Positions 12,061 to 24,269 are shown, counted from the first letter of the stretch. The stretch is DNA of 64,000 nt from Bombyx mori (GCF_030269925.1 NC_085119.1:13613001-13677000); one strand, 5' to 3'. A program made the numbers and translations. The notes: generated by a model from the letters alone, not told the origin.

Positions 12061-12326
12061 TCTTGTTTATTAATATATATATGTATATAATTTGAATCTT
12101 GGAAACGGCTCCAACGATTTTCATAAAATTTAGTATACAGGAGATTTCAGGGGCGATAAATCGATCTAGCTACCATTGATTTTCAGAAAATGTTGTTTTA
12201 TTCGTGTTTTCAATAATCAACTCTTCCCGACATCTATTGGCGAATAATAATACTATTTTTCTTAATTGAGGGCAACTAACCGCTTTAAAGACACAACAAG
12301 ATGGCGTTATAAAAAAAATCATCTAG
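12061..12326 (+). mobile_element. Non-autonomous Helitron-like element
   Basis: It starts TCTTGTTTATTAATATATA and ends '...aaaaatcatCTAG' followed by T, the expected Helitron termini. Internal blocks 'aaacggctccaacgatttt' and 'caactcttcccgacatctat' belong to a frequent lepidopteran family. Confidence 0.55.
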
Positions 12327-12639
12327 TATTACGAGTAAGATTAGTTTTCACTTAGTGGTCGAATTTCGACCATAATCACTGACGCCTCAAGATTTAATTT
12401 CGTTTCGTTTGTTATGTTTTCGCTTTTATTTTGCATCGACATTTTTTTGAGGTCAGGCAATGTGTCTTATATAATATATTTTTAGCCCTTGGTTTATTAA
12501 TTAACACATGTCGATTAATTACTATAGTATAAAACAAACAATCGCTTGTAGAGTTGTATTGTGGGTCCACGCGACTTTATCTCACCACCCTATCTTTTTC
12601 CCTTGACCATCGTTGTGCTTGAAACTTAGCACAGACGTA

Positions 12640-12720
12640 TAAATTGTGCAACTGTATAAAACAATTGTGCAACTGTATAAACTGTATAAAACAAAAAACA
12701 AACAATTTGTATAAAACAAT
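12640..12720 (+). repeat. Short tandem repeat of an 'aactgtataaaacaa' unit
   Basis: The motif 'ttgtgcaactgtataaa' occurs twice, followed by partial 'actgtataaaacaaa' and 'ttgtataaaacaa' units. Confidence 0.7.
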
Positions 12721-13221
12721 GCAATTGAGACTTCCACCGCATGTGTCAAGATGGATGACGATATTCATAGCAAACCATTCACGTCTATGAGCTCCGGAAA
12801 CCAATAGTAAAGTAAACTCTTTCAGTCATAGACGCAATTCAGCAATTAAAAAATTTGGGAGCGGTATTACTGGATTTCATCTCATTATTTTTTGGATACT
12901 GTTGCCATGATACCGGGGCCAGTTTTCAATTGGAGTCGTCGGGTATTCGACGTGGAACAATGATTATTCTACCCTGAATTTGGACTATACCTTAACAGCG
13001 TAAATAGTCGTACTTTTCCCGGCAGGCTTATAATATTTCGTACCGCCAATCACGGAATGCCAAACATATTTATTATATTGTATAAAATCAGACTTAGCAT
13101 TCGGTTCCTTGAACCACAGTCATTGTCTAAGTCAATAACCACTAAACTAACGACGCAAACAAAGTTTCTTTTTTCTATAATTTTATTCTCAATTTATAAC
13201 TTAGTAATCTACTGGTTATAC

Positions 13222-13431
13222 GTTTTTTATGAGCTAACGGCTCATCTGGTGTTTTTCGATTGAAAAGTTTATACTTTTTTTTGGGCCGGGTGTCTAACCT
13301 TCTACGAGGTCTAGCACTGGACGGTCAACATACCATTTATATCTGCCTGCAAAATTCGAACACCGGCACAATCACATCACTCGACACCAATGCAATGGAC
13401 GTCTCACTCAAGCTTCAGGCCACGACGACTT
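13222..13431 (-). mobile_element. SINE Bm1, internally deleted, minus strand
   Basis: The tail side ('gagctaacggctcatctggtgtt') is followed after about 85 bases by the tRNA-related head. The head reads 'cctgcaaaattcgaacaccg' to 'ggccacgacgactt', the reverse complement of the B box and A box. The middle of Bm1 is missing. Confidence 0.7.
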
Positions 13432-14144
13432 CTAGAATCCAAGGTTTCCGGGGCTCTTTAATATCACGTGAATCCTATAGTCTACTTTGAAACATAATAT
13501 AAATGTGTCAATTAGTAAAGTAAAATGAACGTTACATTATGCGACTTTCTCTAGGGCTTGTGGGCTCCGGAAACATTTACGAGGCGAGAACAAGCATTAA
13601 TTCAGACTCCGAAAACGTCATGTCTCGAGGTGGATGAAGGCATTCACGTTGTGTAGCCACTTATTACGGAAGTCAATTTGAGAAACGTGCCGTGAAATGT
13701 GAACCGCCGGTAATCCGGTCCCCCTCGTGATCCGACATTCTTATAGCATGCACATACAAATTTACTTCGGCAAGTCTTCGTTAGTACTTGTTTGAGCAAG
13801 GCATGATTGGCCGTCTATATGTAGACAACTTATCGGATTACAGGTAATGTTGTACGAAAGTTTTTTGCGAACACTATAATCCGAGTAATTTAATAATGTA
13901 ACACCGCCCTAAAGGTTAATCGGATTACCGCGGGTAAACTGTATTCCATTCAAGGTGTGATTCAATGTACTATAAAATTCATAATTTGTAATTACGAGAA
14001 ATACCAGAAGATATTAAACAGGTAGGTAGGCAAGTAAAGGCCATGTGGTTTCTATTTGTATCCGTAAACCCAATCAACTGACCTGAAACAACTAAAGAAC
14101 AGAGGCGAATTGCCATTCAAAAGGATTTTAATAAAATCGTTTTG
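13432..14144. other. Intergenic, no gene recognised
   Basis: Unique-looking sequence with a moderate GC patch (13550-13760). No frame is convincing. Confidence 0.45.
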
Positions 14145-14467
14145 TTTTTTTTTTGCTTAATTGGATTCAAGCCGAACTGGTGTTAAGTTATGTTGTTACC
14201 GGAACCCATAGACACATGAGACAAGAGTTCTAGGTCTCAATTTTATAATACAACGGCTTCCCCAGCCTGCAAACCGATCGCATTACTGCTTCACAGCAGA
14301 AATAGGTGGATATTGGTTTTCCGGATTGATTTTTATTACACGATATTATACCTTCACCGTGGAAGTAAATCGTTAACATTATTTAAATTCGTATTTCAAA
14401 CAAATATTGCTACTTGCCTGCTGGAATCGAACTCTGGCACAACCGCATCGCTCGATGCGAATAAGGG
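14145..14467 (-). mobile_element. SINE Bm1, near full length, degenerate, minus strand
   Basis: It runs from a T-tract and 'tgctta' through 'gcattactgcttcacagcag' to the tRNA-related head 'gaatcgaactctggcacaac'. The divergence indicates an old insertion. Confidence 0.75.
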
Positions 14468-14489
14468 TCATAGCACACATATCAACTCG

Positions 14490-14750
14490 GAAAGAGATCG
14501 GCACCGTATCGCCTTTCGCCTCGCTGTCAAACAGGGGTCCACCTAACGTAAGCACGTAACCGAAACGGATTAACAGCTCCGATACGTCGACTTGGCTACA
14601 GCTAGGCGACGCCGGGCTTACTGCCAGGCAGGCTGCTGGGGATGTGAGGGGGCAAGGGTCGAGGAAGGCATGCTTGTGCCGCGATGGACAGATAAGCGCG
14701 GCGATTGCTGGTTGACCACGCGTCACACCGCGGTTCGTACTTGTCCATTT
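14490..14750. repeat. GC-rich block, probably LINE-derived
   Basis: GC content is far above the surroundings and a 115-codon minus-strand frame crosses it. The frame has no recognisable domain and runs into the Bm1 copy. I therefore read it as a retrotransposon remnant and not as a gene. Confidence 0.35.
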
Positions 14751-14754
14751 TTTT

Positions 14755-14975
14755 TTTCTACCTAAGCTGATAGCCTTGAGAGGCTATTTCAGCGTTAACT
14801 AGTAGGTGGGCTCACGGGGCTCATACCGAAGTGATGCTAGCACTGAACCCAGCAAGAGCAGTGCTTCGCAGAATCTACCACCGGATCGGAAACACGACCC
14901 ACTGAGAAGATCCAGCGAGAAACTCAGTGGGCTGTGTCTAAGGGTTAATTCGCACGTCGAGCCCTTCGTAATACT
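14755..14975 (+). repeat. LINE family C fragment, plus orientation
   Basis: Shares 'agaatctaccaccggatcgg', 'acccactgagaagatcc' and 'gagaaactcagtgggctgtg' with 2640-3182. It begins after a T-run and truncates near 'gagcccttcgta'. Confidence 0.65.
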
Positions 14976-15219
14976 TGTCCCGAGGCGAACCATTTACATT
15001 ACGATTTCGATTAATGTGATTTTCAGTAGAGAGTTTCAGGCAAAGAATACTAAATAGCCCGAGTTGATACGGTTACGATCCCTTTCAGAGTTGATATATG
15101 CGTTATGACCCTAATCCGGGCGTCTAATCCTTTGGATCGCAACTTCATTACAGTATTGAGACTTTCAAGTGATACATTCTTTTTAGTCGCATACTTCACT
15201 GCTGAAGGTTGTGTCTTTG

Positions 15220-15515
15220 TAAAGACCTTCGATTTTCGGCTTCCCTCGCGGCGGTTGTAACATAGCGACCGGTGAGCACGGTTACTTGATCTGACCAACG
15301 GTTTGGTGAACGGTCGGGCGATCTTTTCCCTTCCACCTTGCCCACGACAACTAATTTTTCAAGGAGGTTGTCTGGTTCCCGTCGAGTAATGTGACCAAAG
15401 TAACTTAAGAATTTACGTTTTTACGCGAAGCTGCTCCACTGTAGATCGGTTTGTCCTCTTGGCGTTCCATAGTAGGCGGAGCATCCTTCGCCAGCACCAC
15501 ATACTACGTAAGGAC
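15220..15515 (-). pseudogene. LINE reverse transcriptase C-terminal remnant (RTE-like)
   Basis: Translated on the minus strand, the block gives LSYFGHITRREPDNLLEKL followed by 'GKVEGKRSPDRSPNRWSDQV'. This matches the well-known tail of insect endonuclease-reverse transcriptases ('FGHI-RR--NLEKLV--G-VEG-R-RGR-P-RW-DQI'). A stop and frame changes interrupt it. It is a fossil fragment with no host function. Confidence 0.65.
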
Positions 15516-16090
15516 TGATTATCTATTTTTCACTCTATATAAAATATATCTATTATTAAAGTTCTGTAAGATAAAACGATTTTATTTAAAACAAATGTAT
15601 TTTTTTAAATAAATTTATTTAATAAATATCTTAAAGCGGTGAAATCTACTACCGAAGACTCACAATACCAAGATCACCATCAGAACTTTTTAAATTAAGT
15701 TGTCTAACAATAAAATCTACATATTTATTCCTTCACTTCCAAAGTGAAAGAGGCTCAATGTGTTTTCCTAATATTCATAATAAACAATTCACGTAACACT
15801 TCAGATCCTAATCGCGAATGCATCAGTCTCCCAATACCGTACTCTGCTTAAAGAAATATAATACTAACACATCACTTCGGCGCTTTTAACTTTTCAATAA
15901 TTCTAATTTATAATTTGCCTCAGTCGAATCTACATACCTTCCTGTGGAAATAAAGGGCTCCAACACCGTAATAGAGGAACATTTATAATTAGATACGAAC
16001 GTACGCTGTGCAAGATTGGATCGTAAATAAATACCTTTGGGAGTATGGTTAAAATATTTATTCCGTGAAAACTACTTATATCTGAGTTTT
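15516..16090. other. AT-rich intergenic stretch
   Basis: No gene, RNA or repeat recognised. Confidence 0.5.
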
Positions 16091-16343
16091 ACTGATGGTA
16101 GGACGTCTTGTGAGTCCGCACGGGCTACCTACGTGCCTATTTCTGCTGTGAAGCAGTAATGCGTTTCGGTCTGAAGGATAGGGCGGCCGTTGTAACTATA
16201 CTGAGATCTTAGAACTTAGGTATATCTCAAAGGGGGTGGTGCATTTACGTTGTAGATGTCTATGGACTCCAGTAACCACTTAACACCAGGTGGGCTGTGA
16301 GCTCGTGCACCCATCTAAGCAATAAAAAAATAAAAAATAAAAA
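16091..16343 (+). mobile_element. SINE Bm1, 3' part
   Basis: Runs from 'actgatggtaggacgtcttg' to 'catctaagcaataaaaaaat'. The head is absent. Confidence 0.88.
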
Positions 16344-16654
16344 CAATATCAAGAAATAATATATAACTAGATTTAAATAAATGTTGCAATTGAATTAAAA
16401 TTAAAAGCGCAGACAGACGATTGCCAACAACATTTGAGTACCAGACGAAACGCGGGCACATTATTAGCGCATACTCGTCCAACGGAAGGCTCTTCAATCA
16501 TGCAAGTATCCTCGGTATTGCTCAGGAATTTTTCGATTAAGCCCGGACTGGAAGGCGGGTACCTCGTCATTGTATTAAGAATGACTCGGCAACACCTAGA
16601 GACGAACTATTTCATGAATACTAATAGCAGTGTTATAGTTTTCTTTGAAAAAAA

Positions 16655-17032
16655 AAAAAAAGATGTGTGGTGTCGTAGGAAACCGGATAGGAACGAAGTT
16701 CCTTATTATAAAAATACTAATTTTAAGTTCTATTCGAGTTATAAAGAAAATTAAACTGGAGGTTTTGCAACAACCCACGGTCATTCGGTAACGTGCGAAC
16801 TTATTGTGGTACACTTCATTCACGGTTGTTTGTTTGCATAAGAGTTAATGTATAGCGCAAACGAACGCTCCAAGATCGTGGTCAATGAATGATAAAAAAA
16901 ATTGTTATTTTTTGTACGTTATTACAAAGTTAAATCGTACACTGTGTGCATTACTAATAAAAATCTTACGTTACGGACGTTTTTTCCCGGTTAGGGTACC
17001 CCTCCACATCGTCCCATAAGGAACTTCGTTCC
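16655..17032 (+). mobile_element. GAA-hairpin repeat (family G1), copy B, uninterrupted
   Basis: An A-run at 16648-16661 is followed by GATGTGTGGTGTCG, a stem-loop and a GGAAC-GAA-GTTCC hairpin. The copy ends with the mirrored hairpin 'ataaggaacttcgttcc' at 17016-17032. It is the uninterrupted counterpart of 9460-11135 in reverse orientation. No coding frame. Open frames reaching in from 16430 are chance or repeat-derived. Confidence 0.75.
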
Positions 17033-18551
17033 AAAAAAAGACATAATAAAGTATTGTGAATTCAAAAATGAAAAATCTAGTTTTTTGTTTACGTCTTATC
17101 ATGGGTACAATGGTCAATGACCCTCGTTACTGTATCTCTGTATCTTTAACTGAACCGTGTATCTTTCTTAAGAACGATTAGTATTCTCCGTTTGAGTGTT
17201 CTTTGTTCTAGATGTTTCTGTTGTCGTTCGCGCCACTGAATACAGAGTTGAGATTAGGTTATAATAAATTTGGATGTTTCTTTGTGTTTTATTCAGTTAC
17301 TTGGTGATTTTACAAATGATTTCAGGTACTGATTTAAAAAAAAATGCTTTATAATCTTCCAATTTTTAGATTATTACGAACATGAATGACAAACGATGCG
17401 TTTAACAGCGAAAAACACAAACGGCGTTAATTTTTATTCATTAAATAATTGATACTTTTGGGTCTATGGATTATAATATATATTCGTATTATTTACCCGC
17501 TATATTCGATGTTTTTAACACAGTTTTGTTAGCCTTTGACTAAAAATTTCTAACACGATAATATCAGGGGAAATAAGTGATGTACCTATGGGAAATAAGC
17601 ATGGGAAATAGGTCATTTTAAGAAAAAGCCTGACTTTGAATCATTTATAATCCAAGTGATTTGTACTATACTATATAAAATAGAACTAAAAAAGGAATTA
17701 AATTAGTTCGTCACAAATTCTTTAGATTCACAGACCAAACAAAATTCGAATACAGCTTCAAATTTCGAAATAACTCACCAATGAAATTTAATTTAATTTA
17801 ATTTAATTTAATTTATTTTACGTACCTACATATATTACACAAATATTGTTTTTGTATTCGAATACTCAAAGGCAATTTACCTTTTCCTCTCGTCTGGAAA
17901 CTTTTTTAATTTGATTAAAGTGGCTTACGAAACAACGGCAGGACTTTGGGAGGTTTGTTACGTACCTACTTTCGTAAAATACGAATGAAATTATACAAGG
18001 TTTGATGGCTTCGTTAATTGATTAACTTAATTAACAAAATACAGGAGTACCTTTTCGGAAGGTGGTTTGATAATTGTCCGCAACAATTATGATGAGTTAA
18101 TAAACGAAAACATTCTATGAATGTCAATATAATGTTCTCTTTTCTCTTTATGTCGGCTAATAGCCAGTTGTGTTACGAGTGTAATGATGCATGATCCATA
18201 TTAAAATTGCTACCGGGAAGCAGTCATATTGAAATGCATAGGATAACCATTGTAACAATCCAAACTTGAACCCTACCTCTAAGCGATATACACGTGTCGT
18301 CTATCCGCTCCAGTAACCACTTAACGCTTTCTTTTAACTACCTACGTCTACATATTGCAATATACAAAAGTATGCAGTTTCAACATTAAAAAAGCCCGCA
18401 TAAGTGGCAAACCGAACTAACAGCTAATTCGTATTTTATTATACTGTCGATAATGGTAGGCATATTGGAGATAAATTATAAAATTATTATATTGTTACTA
18501 GTGATTGATGCGTATGCAAATTTTCCAGTAAATACTGGAAACTGTAAATTT
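17033..18551. other. AT-rich intergenic stretch with a (TTTAA)n repeat
   Basis: The only clear structure is a pentanucleotide (TTTAA)n run at about 17785-17815. No gene-like frame. Confidence 0.55.
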
Positions 18552-18810
18552 ACTGGTGGTAGGACCTCTTGTGAGTCCGCACGGGTAGGTACCACCACCC
18601 TGCCTATTTCTGCCGTGAAGCAGTAATGCGTTTCGGTTTGAAGGGTGGGGCAGCCGTTGTAACTATAATTGAGACCTTAGAACTTATATCTCAAGATGGG
18701 TGGCGCATTTACGTTGTAGATGTCTATGGGCTCCAGTCACCACTTAACACTAGGTGGGCTGTGAGCTCGTCCACTCATCTAAGCAATAAAAAAATAAAAA
18801 AATAAAAAAT
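18552..18810 (+). mobile_element. SINE Bm1, 3' part
   Basis: A good copy from 'actggtggtaggacctcttg' to 'ctaagcaataaaaaaataaa'. A second Bm1 in the opposite orientation starts only about 80 bases downstream. Confidence 0.95.
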
Positions 18811-18892
18811 AGGCAGAAAGACTAATGTTAACTTAATTAACACTATTCATAATAAACTGCAAAACAATGAACACGCTAGGATTAAAATAAAT

Positions 18893-19343
18893 ATTTTTTT
18901 GTTGTTGCATAGGTAGTTGAACGAGCTCACAGCCCACCTGGTTTTAAGTGGTAACCGGATCCCATAGACATCTACAACGTAAATGCCGCCATCCACCTTA
19001 AGATATGAGTTCTAAGGTCTCAGTTTTTATAGTACAACGGCTGCCCGACCCTTCAAACCGAAACGCATTACTGCTTCACGGCAGAAATAGGCAGGGTGGT
19101 ACCTACCCGTGTGGATTCATTCAGAGATCCTACCACCAGTAATTACGCAAATCATAATTTTGCGGGTTTGATTTTTATTACACGGTGCTATTCCTTCACC
19201 GTGGAAATCAATCGTGAACATAATATGTTAAGTACATACGTATTTTTCATCAGGAAAATTGATACCCGCCTGCGGGATTCGAACACCGGTGCATCGCTAC
19301 ATACGAATGCACCGGACGTCTTAACCTTTAGGCCACGATGAGT
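18893..19343 (-). mobile_element. SINE Bm1, full length, minus strand
   Basis: From the tail (T-run at 18893) through the body to the tRNA-related head at about 19260-19343. The head holds the reverse complement of B box 'ggtgttcgaatccc' and of A-box sequence 'gtggccta'. RNA polymerase III could in principle read it leftwards. Confidence 0.93.
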
Positions 19344-21149
19344 TGAATCACAAGAGATCCAGTCTCAAGAGATCTCAAGGGAGAATCCAGTAATTAAAAT
19401 AAATTTCAAATCAATTAAAAACAAATAAACTTCTAATAATACGAGAGCTTCAACAAAGAAATGCCTCACAAGTAGGTATAAGTAATGAAAGAACGAAAAA
19501 GTTTTTTAGTTCGTTTACAAGTTCATCACGATCGCTCCCGGCCTTTGGAAGTATTCCAAATGAGTTCCCGCAAATTAAATACCCAAATAGACGAAGTTGC
19601 GGTCAGATGCTTGATATGGGCTCTTAAAACGGTCGGATGGACGCGAATTTCAGGACTAGGAAGAATTTTCTCCATTTTTATTTTAGCTCCACAAACAGCT
19701 TCGATTGACTTGAACTATGCTAAGGCAAATTAGTAGCGCTTGCTCACAAATATACAGCTTGGAGCTTTAGTACCTAGTGTCATAAAAACTTAGGTACCAA
19801 ACATATTTCACCTAAGAATAGTTACGCTGCATGCCTAGAGACAGTTTAGAAACAAAAGGCAAGTAGCAAAGTGAAACGAGTAAACCACTTTTATTACCCT
19901 TGTCTGATTCATTCACAAAAGACATATTCCTTAATAAGAATTTAAACAGCATATCCCGCAGTCAAAACCAACAAATATCAATAGTTTGTCGTAGCGCGAA
20001 ATTATACTTTGGTTTTTCTTAAATTCGTGTAGCTAAGAACATGTAATAATTCGTGTAGCAACATGTAATGTTTGTCCTGAGAACATGAAGCGATTATATC
20101 AAACTAATTTGTTTAAACACATTATGAAACTGCCTTGGTAGGGTTATCTCTATTTAGTTCGAAAACCGAAGTTACTGTTTTGATTGATTCGAAGACCCAC
20201 AAAACGTTCCATATTCTTCGTCGCCAACTTACGATTTTCCCTTTTTCAAGTCCTAAATTGATAAGAGAGGTTTTTCCGAGACATACAAAAGACGAGAACA
20301 AGCACACCTCGAGCCAGAAATATCGAATATCTTTATTAAAGATATTGACTCCGATTGAGAATTAAATCCTGTGGTATATGAACTAGTTACTTAAACCACT
20401 ATCAGTCCGGCGTCATTACATTGCAGGCGTCATTCGCGGCAGAAAAACTACTGCACCAATGCTCCAAATCAATAAGATGGGGGAGGAGATATAATAGAAA
20501 ATGATGTGCTTGTACTATAATTACCCAGAGCGGACGATTCAATAGCGGTATCTATCTTTTGACGACCGGTGTTATCTACACATATCTCTAAACGAATAGT
20601 TGGAGACATAATCTTAACGTAAAACCCTCTGATTCAATCTAGGCTAACTTTAATTGTGGAAATATTTAGGATTTCTTCATTAAATTTTTTATGTTACAAT
20701 TAAGTCTTCATATTTGAATCATTACTAAAACACACACTCCCAACCAAGCAGGTTTTAAGCGCATATTTCGATACCGGAATTTACGTTATAAACTCAGAGA
20801 CTTCTGCAAAAGAGAAATGAAAATATTAAATGACTTATTTTGTATTACGAACAGGGACGAAACACAGGACATTACAATTGCTTACCAAGTTTCGTTATAG
20901 TGCACGTTCTGCACAACTGCAATAAATTAGTTTCCAAGAACAATAAGCTGTATTTATGACAAAACATGAATTTTCCGTGAACACTTTAAAATATTTTCAT
21001 TGTTATTTTGGTAGCGCAGTTCTCACTTGTCAAGCAAAGATGTATCAAGTAAAGGTCGCTTACTTTTTATTATACTGAACTTATGACAGAATTTCGTAAT
21101 ATTGTAATCTTTCAAGCAATCAATCCGAGATTCATAATTTTATTAATTT
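19344..21149. other. Intergenic, no gene recognised
   Basis: Open frames of 60-82 codons exist at 19485-19733 and 20122-20365. They start at non-ATG codons or overlap on both strands, and I recognise no domain. Confidence 0.45.
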
Positions 21150-21268
21150 TATTTAATTAGCGTCTCGGCTCTACCCCTGATGTTGTTGACGTCCATGGGC
21201 GATGGTAACCACTCACCATCAGGTAGACCGTATGCTCGTTTGCCTACATGGGCAATAAAAAAATCAAA
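21150..21268 (+). repeat. Repeat family B, 3' end, plus strand
   Basis: Has 'ctctacccctgatgttg', 'gacgtccatgggcgatgg', 'ccactcaccatcaggt' and an 'aataaaaaaa' tail, as in the other family B copies. Confidence 0.7.
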
Positions 21269-21461
21269 TATGTATGCCTTCACTCATCCTAAACGAGATT
21301 AACCCCTCAAAGAATTTGACATTCCGTTAAATTGTCTTCTTCTTTCTCCCGCCATTATCCCACTTTATGTGGCGACGGCGCAGCATGTCCTCTTTTTCCA
21401 TTCATACGTCATCTCTTCACTCACACCTCTCGCATATCTTTCACGGAGTCCATTCAATTCA

Positions 21462-21856
21462 ACTCGTCGTGGCCTAAAGTTTAAGACGTCCGGTGCATTC
21501 GTATATATTGATGCACCGGTGTTCGAATCCCGCACGCGGATACCAATTTTTCTAATGAAATGCGTACTTGACAAATGTTCACGATTGACTGTCACGGTGA
21601 AGGAATAACACCGTCTAATAAACAAACCCGCAAAATTATAATTTGCGTAATTACTGGTGGTAGGACCTCTGAGTCCGCACCACCACCCTGCCTATTTCTG
21701 CCGTGAAGTAGTAATGCGTTTCGGTTTAAAGGGTGGGGCAGCCGTTGTAACTATACTGAGACCTTAGAACTCATATCTCAAGGCAGGTGGCGCATTTACG
21801 TTGTAGATGTCTATGGGCTCCAGTAACCACTTAACACCAGGTGGGCTGTGAGCTCG
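21462..21856 (+). mobile_element. SINE Bm1 with tRNA-related head, plus strand, tail missing
   Basis: Starts 'actcgtcgtggcctaaag' (A-box region), has 'ggtgttcgaatcccgc' (B box) at about 21518, and continues through the body to 'gggctgtgagctcg'. It stops there because an inverted second head is joined directly. Confidence 0.9.
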
Positions 21857-21938
21857 CCCGCCAGCGGGATTCGAACACCGGTGCATCGCTCGATACGAAT
21901 GCACCGGACGTCTTATCTTTTAAGCCACGACGACTTCG
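21857..21938 (-). mobile_element. SINE Bm1 head fragment, minus strand, fused to the previous copy
   Basis: Reads 'gcgggattcgaacaccggtg' to 'aagccacgacgactt', the reverse complement of the Bm1 tRNA-related head. It adjoins the upstream copy without spacer. Confidence 0.88.
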
Positions 21939-22929
21939 TTATGATTATTATTTTAAAATGCTAATAAACATTGGCCAAATCACGGCACGATGTCATGGGC
22001 ACTATGGCAATGTGCGTCAATTTTTGAGTGGGAATTAAATAGCTTAGTAATGCCTGCATATTAAGCCTATACTCTGTTATTCCTCTGTATACAAAGTATA
22101 ATTTGTGACTTCACTGAACAATGGATCCCATTTACTTCTAATATGTAATAAAAAATGGAAGATGGCAAAAAAAGGCAACCTTTATTGTACGAAAATTGCG
22201 TTATCGAGCACCACTTCATATTTTGCAGAAAATCCATGAGGTCAATGGATTATTTTCGTATTTCCTGTTAGAAGAAATAAATTCGATATTATGTTGACTC
22301 ATAATGGAATTTAGCTTTTGTAACAGATAAATCATAGTGTATGCTTAATGTGAAGCTATTTGTTTCAACTTTTCAAATTACGGTAAGTCATTTCAAATGC
22401 TGTATTGCAAAAAGTTTAAGAAGTACCCCCCCCCCCATACGTATAAAACCTTCCTTGTAGTATATGTGATAGAATTATGTACTTGATACATGATATTTAT
22501 GGAACTATGTAAAATAATTTTCGTGAATCCGTATCCTGGATGTTTTTTTTTTTCATTTTATTGTAAATTAATAATGACTGATGTTAATAAATATGAAGAT
22601 ATTAATAGGCCTTAGCCTATTAAGTTGCCTTCTTACGGTGCCATTTGAATCGTAATTTTTGTATGACTGGCTATAACACCCTAAATTGAAATAAATTTTA
22701 TATTAAAAATATGGAATAATAATATTTTCAAATTCAGTCATTTGATTTTGACTAGCATTTTGTTTCCGCTACATCTGTATCTTTTTCATCAATATATCAA
22801 TAAATTCTACGGCTGTATTTCTTTTGATAGGAAAAAATATATATTAATAAAAATAACTAGCTTTCTGTATACAAGACGGCAACGGCAAAGACCTGATACT
22901 ATTTTTATAGTTATTAAGAATTATACATA
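21939..22929. other. AT-rich intergenic stretch
   Basis: Nothing recognised. A C9 run sits near 22426. Confidence 0.5.
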
Positions 22930-23132
22930 TCTATGTATATAAAAATGAATTGCTGTTCGTTAGTCTCGCTAAAACTCGAAAACGGCTGGACCGATTTGGC
23001 TAATTTTGGTCTTGAATTATTTGTCCAGAGAAGGTTTAAAAGGTGGATCAATATGAAAATTCTCCGAATTAAATAAAGTTTAGGTCTTTTATTTACCGAT
23101 TGAGGCACTACGAAGTCTACCGGGTCAGCTAG
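22930..23132 (+). mobile_element. Non-autonomous Helitron-like element, internally deleted
   Basis: Starts TCTATGTATATAAAAATGAA, has 'gttcgttagtctcgctaaaa' and 'ggctggaccgatttggctaa', and ends '...accgggtcagCTAG'. The same family is present at 23445 and, nearly complete, at 63034-63322 (minus). Confidence 0.75.
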
Positions 23133-23444
23133 CAATTAATAAATAAGAATATATAATTGAGAATTATAAAATATTATTAACATACGATCTTGCAACTAGC
23201 TACGATTTAATCCACTGAACAATATTATCTGAGTTGTACATATCTCTAGATTCTAGATACCGGATTGCGCAGTGGATTTGGGGATGTCAGCATAGGGGCG
23301 GTGAGGGTAATTTGATTAGAAGCCCGAGTATCTCGGCCGAGTCTAATTACCCACATATCTCGGACCACTAAGGAATTGTAATTAACTCGAAGTCAGTGAA
23401 CTGAAATGTTGGATTTAAAAAAAAATATATACATATATATATAT

Positions 23445-23642
23445 ATTATTATATAAAAATGAATTGCTGTTCATGAGTCCCGCTAAAACTTTTAAAAGGT
23501 AGATAAAATAACAATTTTGTTTTCCCTTTGATGTGTCCCCCGTCGGACGGGTTCCTTTTGTTTGTTTTAAGTTTATGTTATACAATAGTTTAGGTCTTTT
23601 ATTTATCGATTGAGGCACTACGAAGTCTGCCGGGTCAGCTAG
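23445..23642 (+). mobile_element. Non-autonomous Helitron-like element, second deleted copy
   Basis: The same head ('aaaaatgaattgctgttca') and tail ('tgccgggtcagCTAG' followed by T) as the previous copy, with a different internal deletion. Confidence 0.75.
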
Positions 23643-24269
23643 TATATTATATATTATGTCGGCGCAACGTCACTATTTAGTTAACTATCGCTATAGCTAT
23701 TTAGTTTAGAAGGAAATCATAATAATCAAGAGAATGACTGCAACCACGCTGACGTCATCATTTTAAAAACAACATGGCCGCAGTTTCTCCGTCATATATT
23801 ATATTATAAATTATAATTTATTCTGTAAACTACGTCACAGCTACGCTAACAAGAAATATAGTTCTAAGCTTGAAAGTATTGACTCGATTATTAAAAATCA
23901 TAATACAATAATGTCTTAGGCTGTAAATAGTACTTTTAATATTACAATAAGCTCAAGGAGGCACAAGTTGTTCTTTCCCACTAACTTGAATAGTTGAAAT
24001 GCATATGTGGTAAGAAAATGGACCACGAATCCAACAAAGATCGTTTTGAGGAAAAACTTCAAAATTCATCAAAAAAAATCCTTTCACTTTTTAATGTGAT
24101 TGGAAATGAGGTTTTTAAATGTAAATTTTACATTTCTATATTAATCACATTGATAAAATTATTAAAACAAGGGGTCGTTATTACTAATTATTGTATCGTT
24201 GTTATTTTTATTCAGTTCAGTTTCGCAAAGACTAAGCTTATTCTTAAAGTCTTGCATTTTATTAGATGA
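23643..24269. other. Intergenic stretch
   Basis: AT-rich, no recognised feature apart from a short TA-rich repeat near 23645 and 23797. Confidence 0.45.

Noticed and set aside
16373..16754. Frames of 65 and 106 codons on opposite strands
   Set aside because: They overlap each other, start at non-ATG codons and run into the Bm1 or G1 repeats. No recognisable protein.
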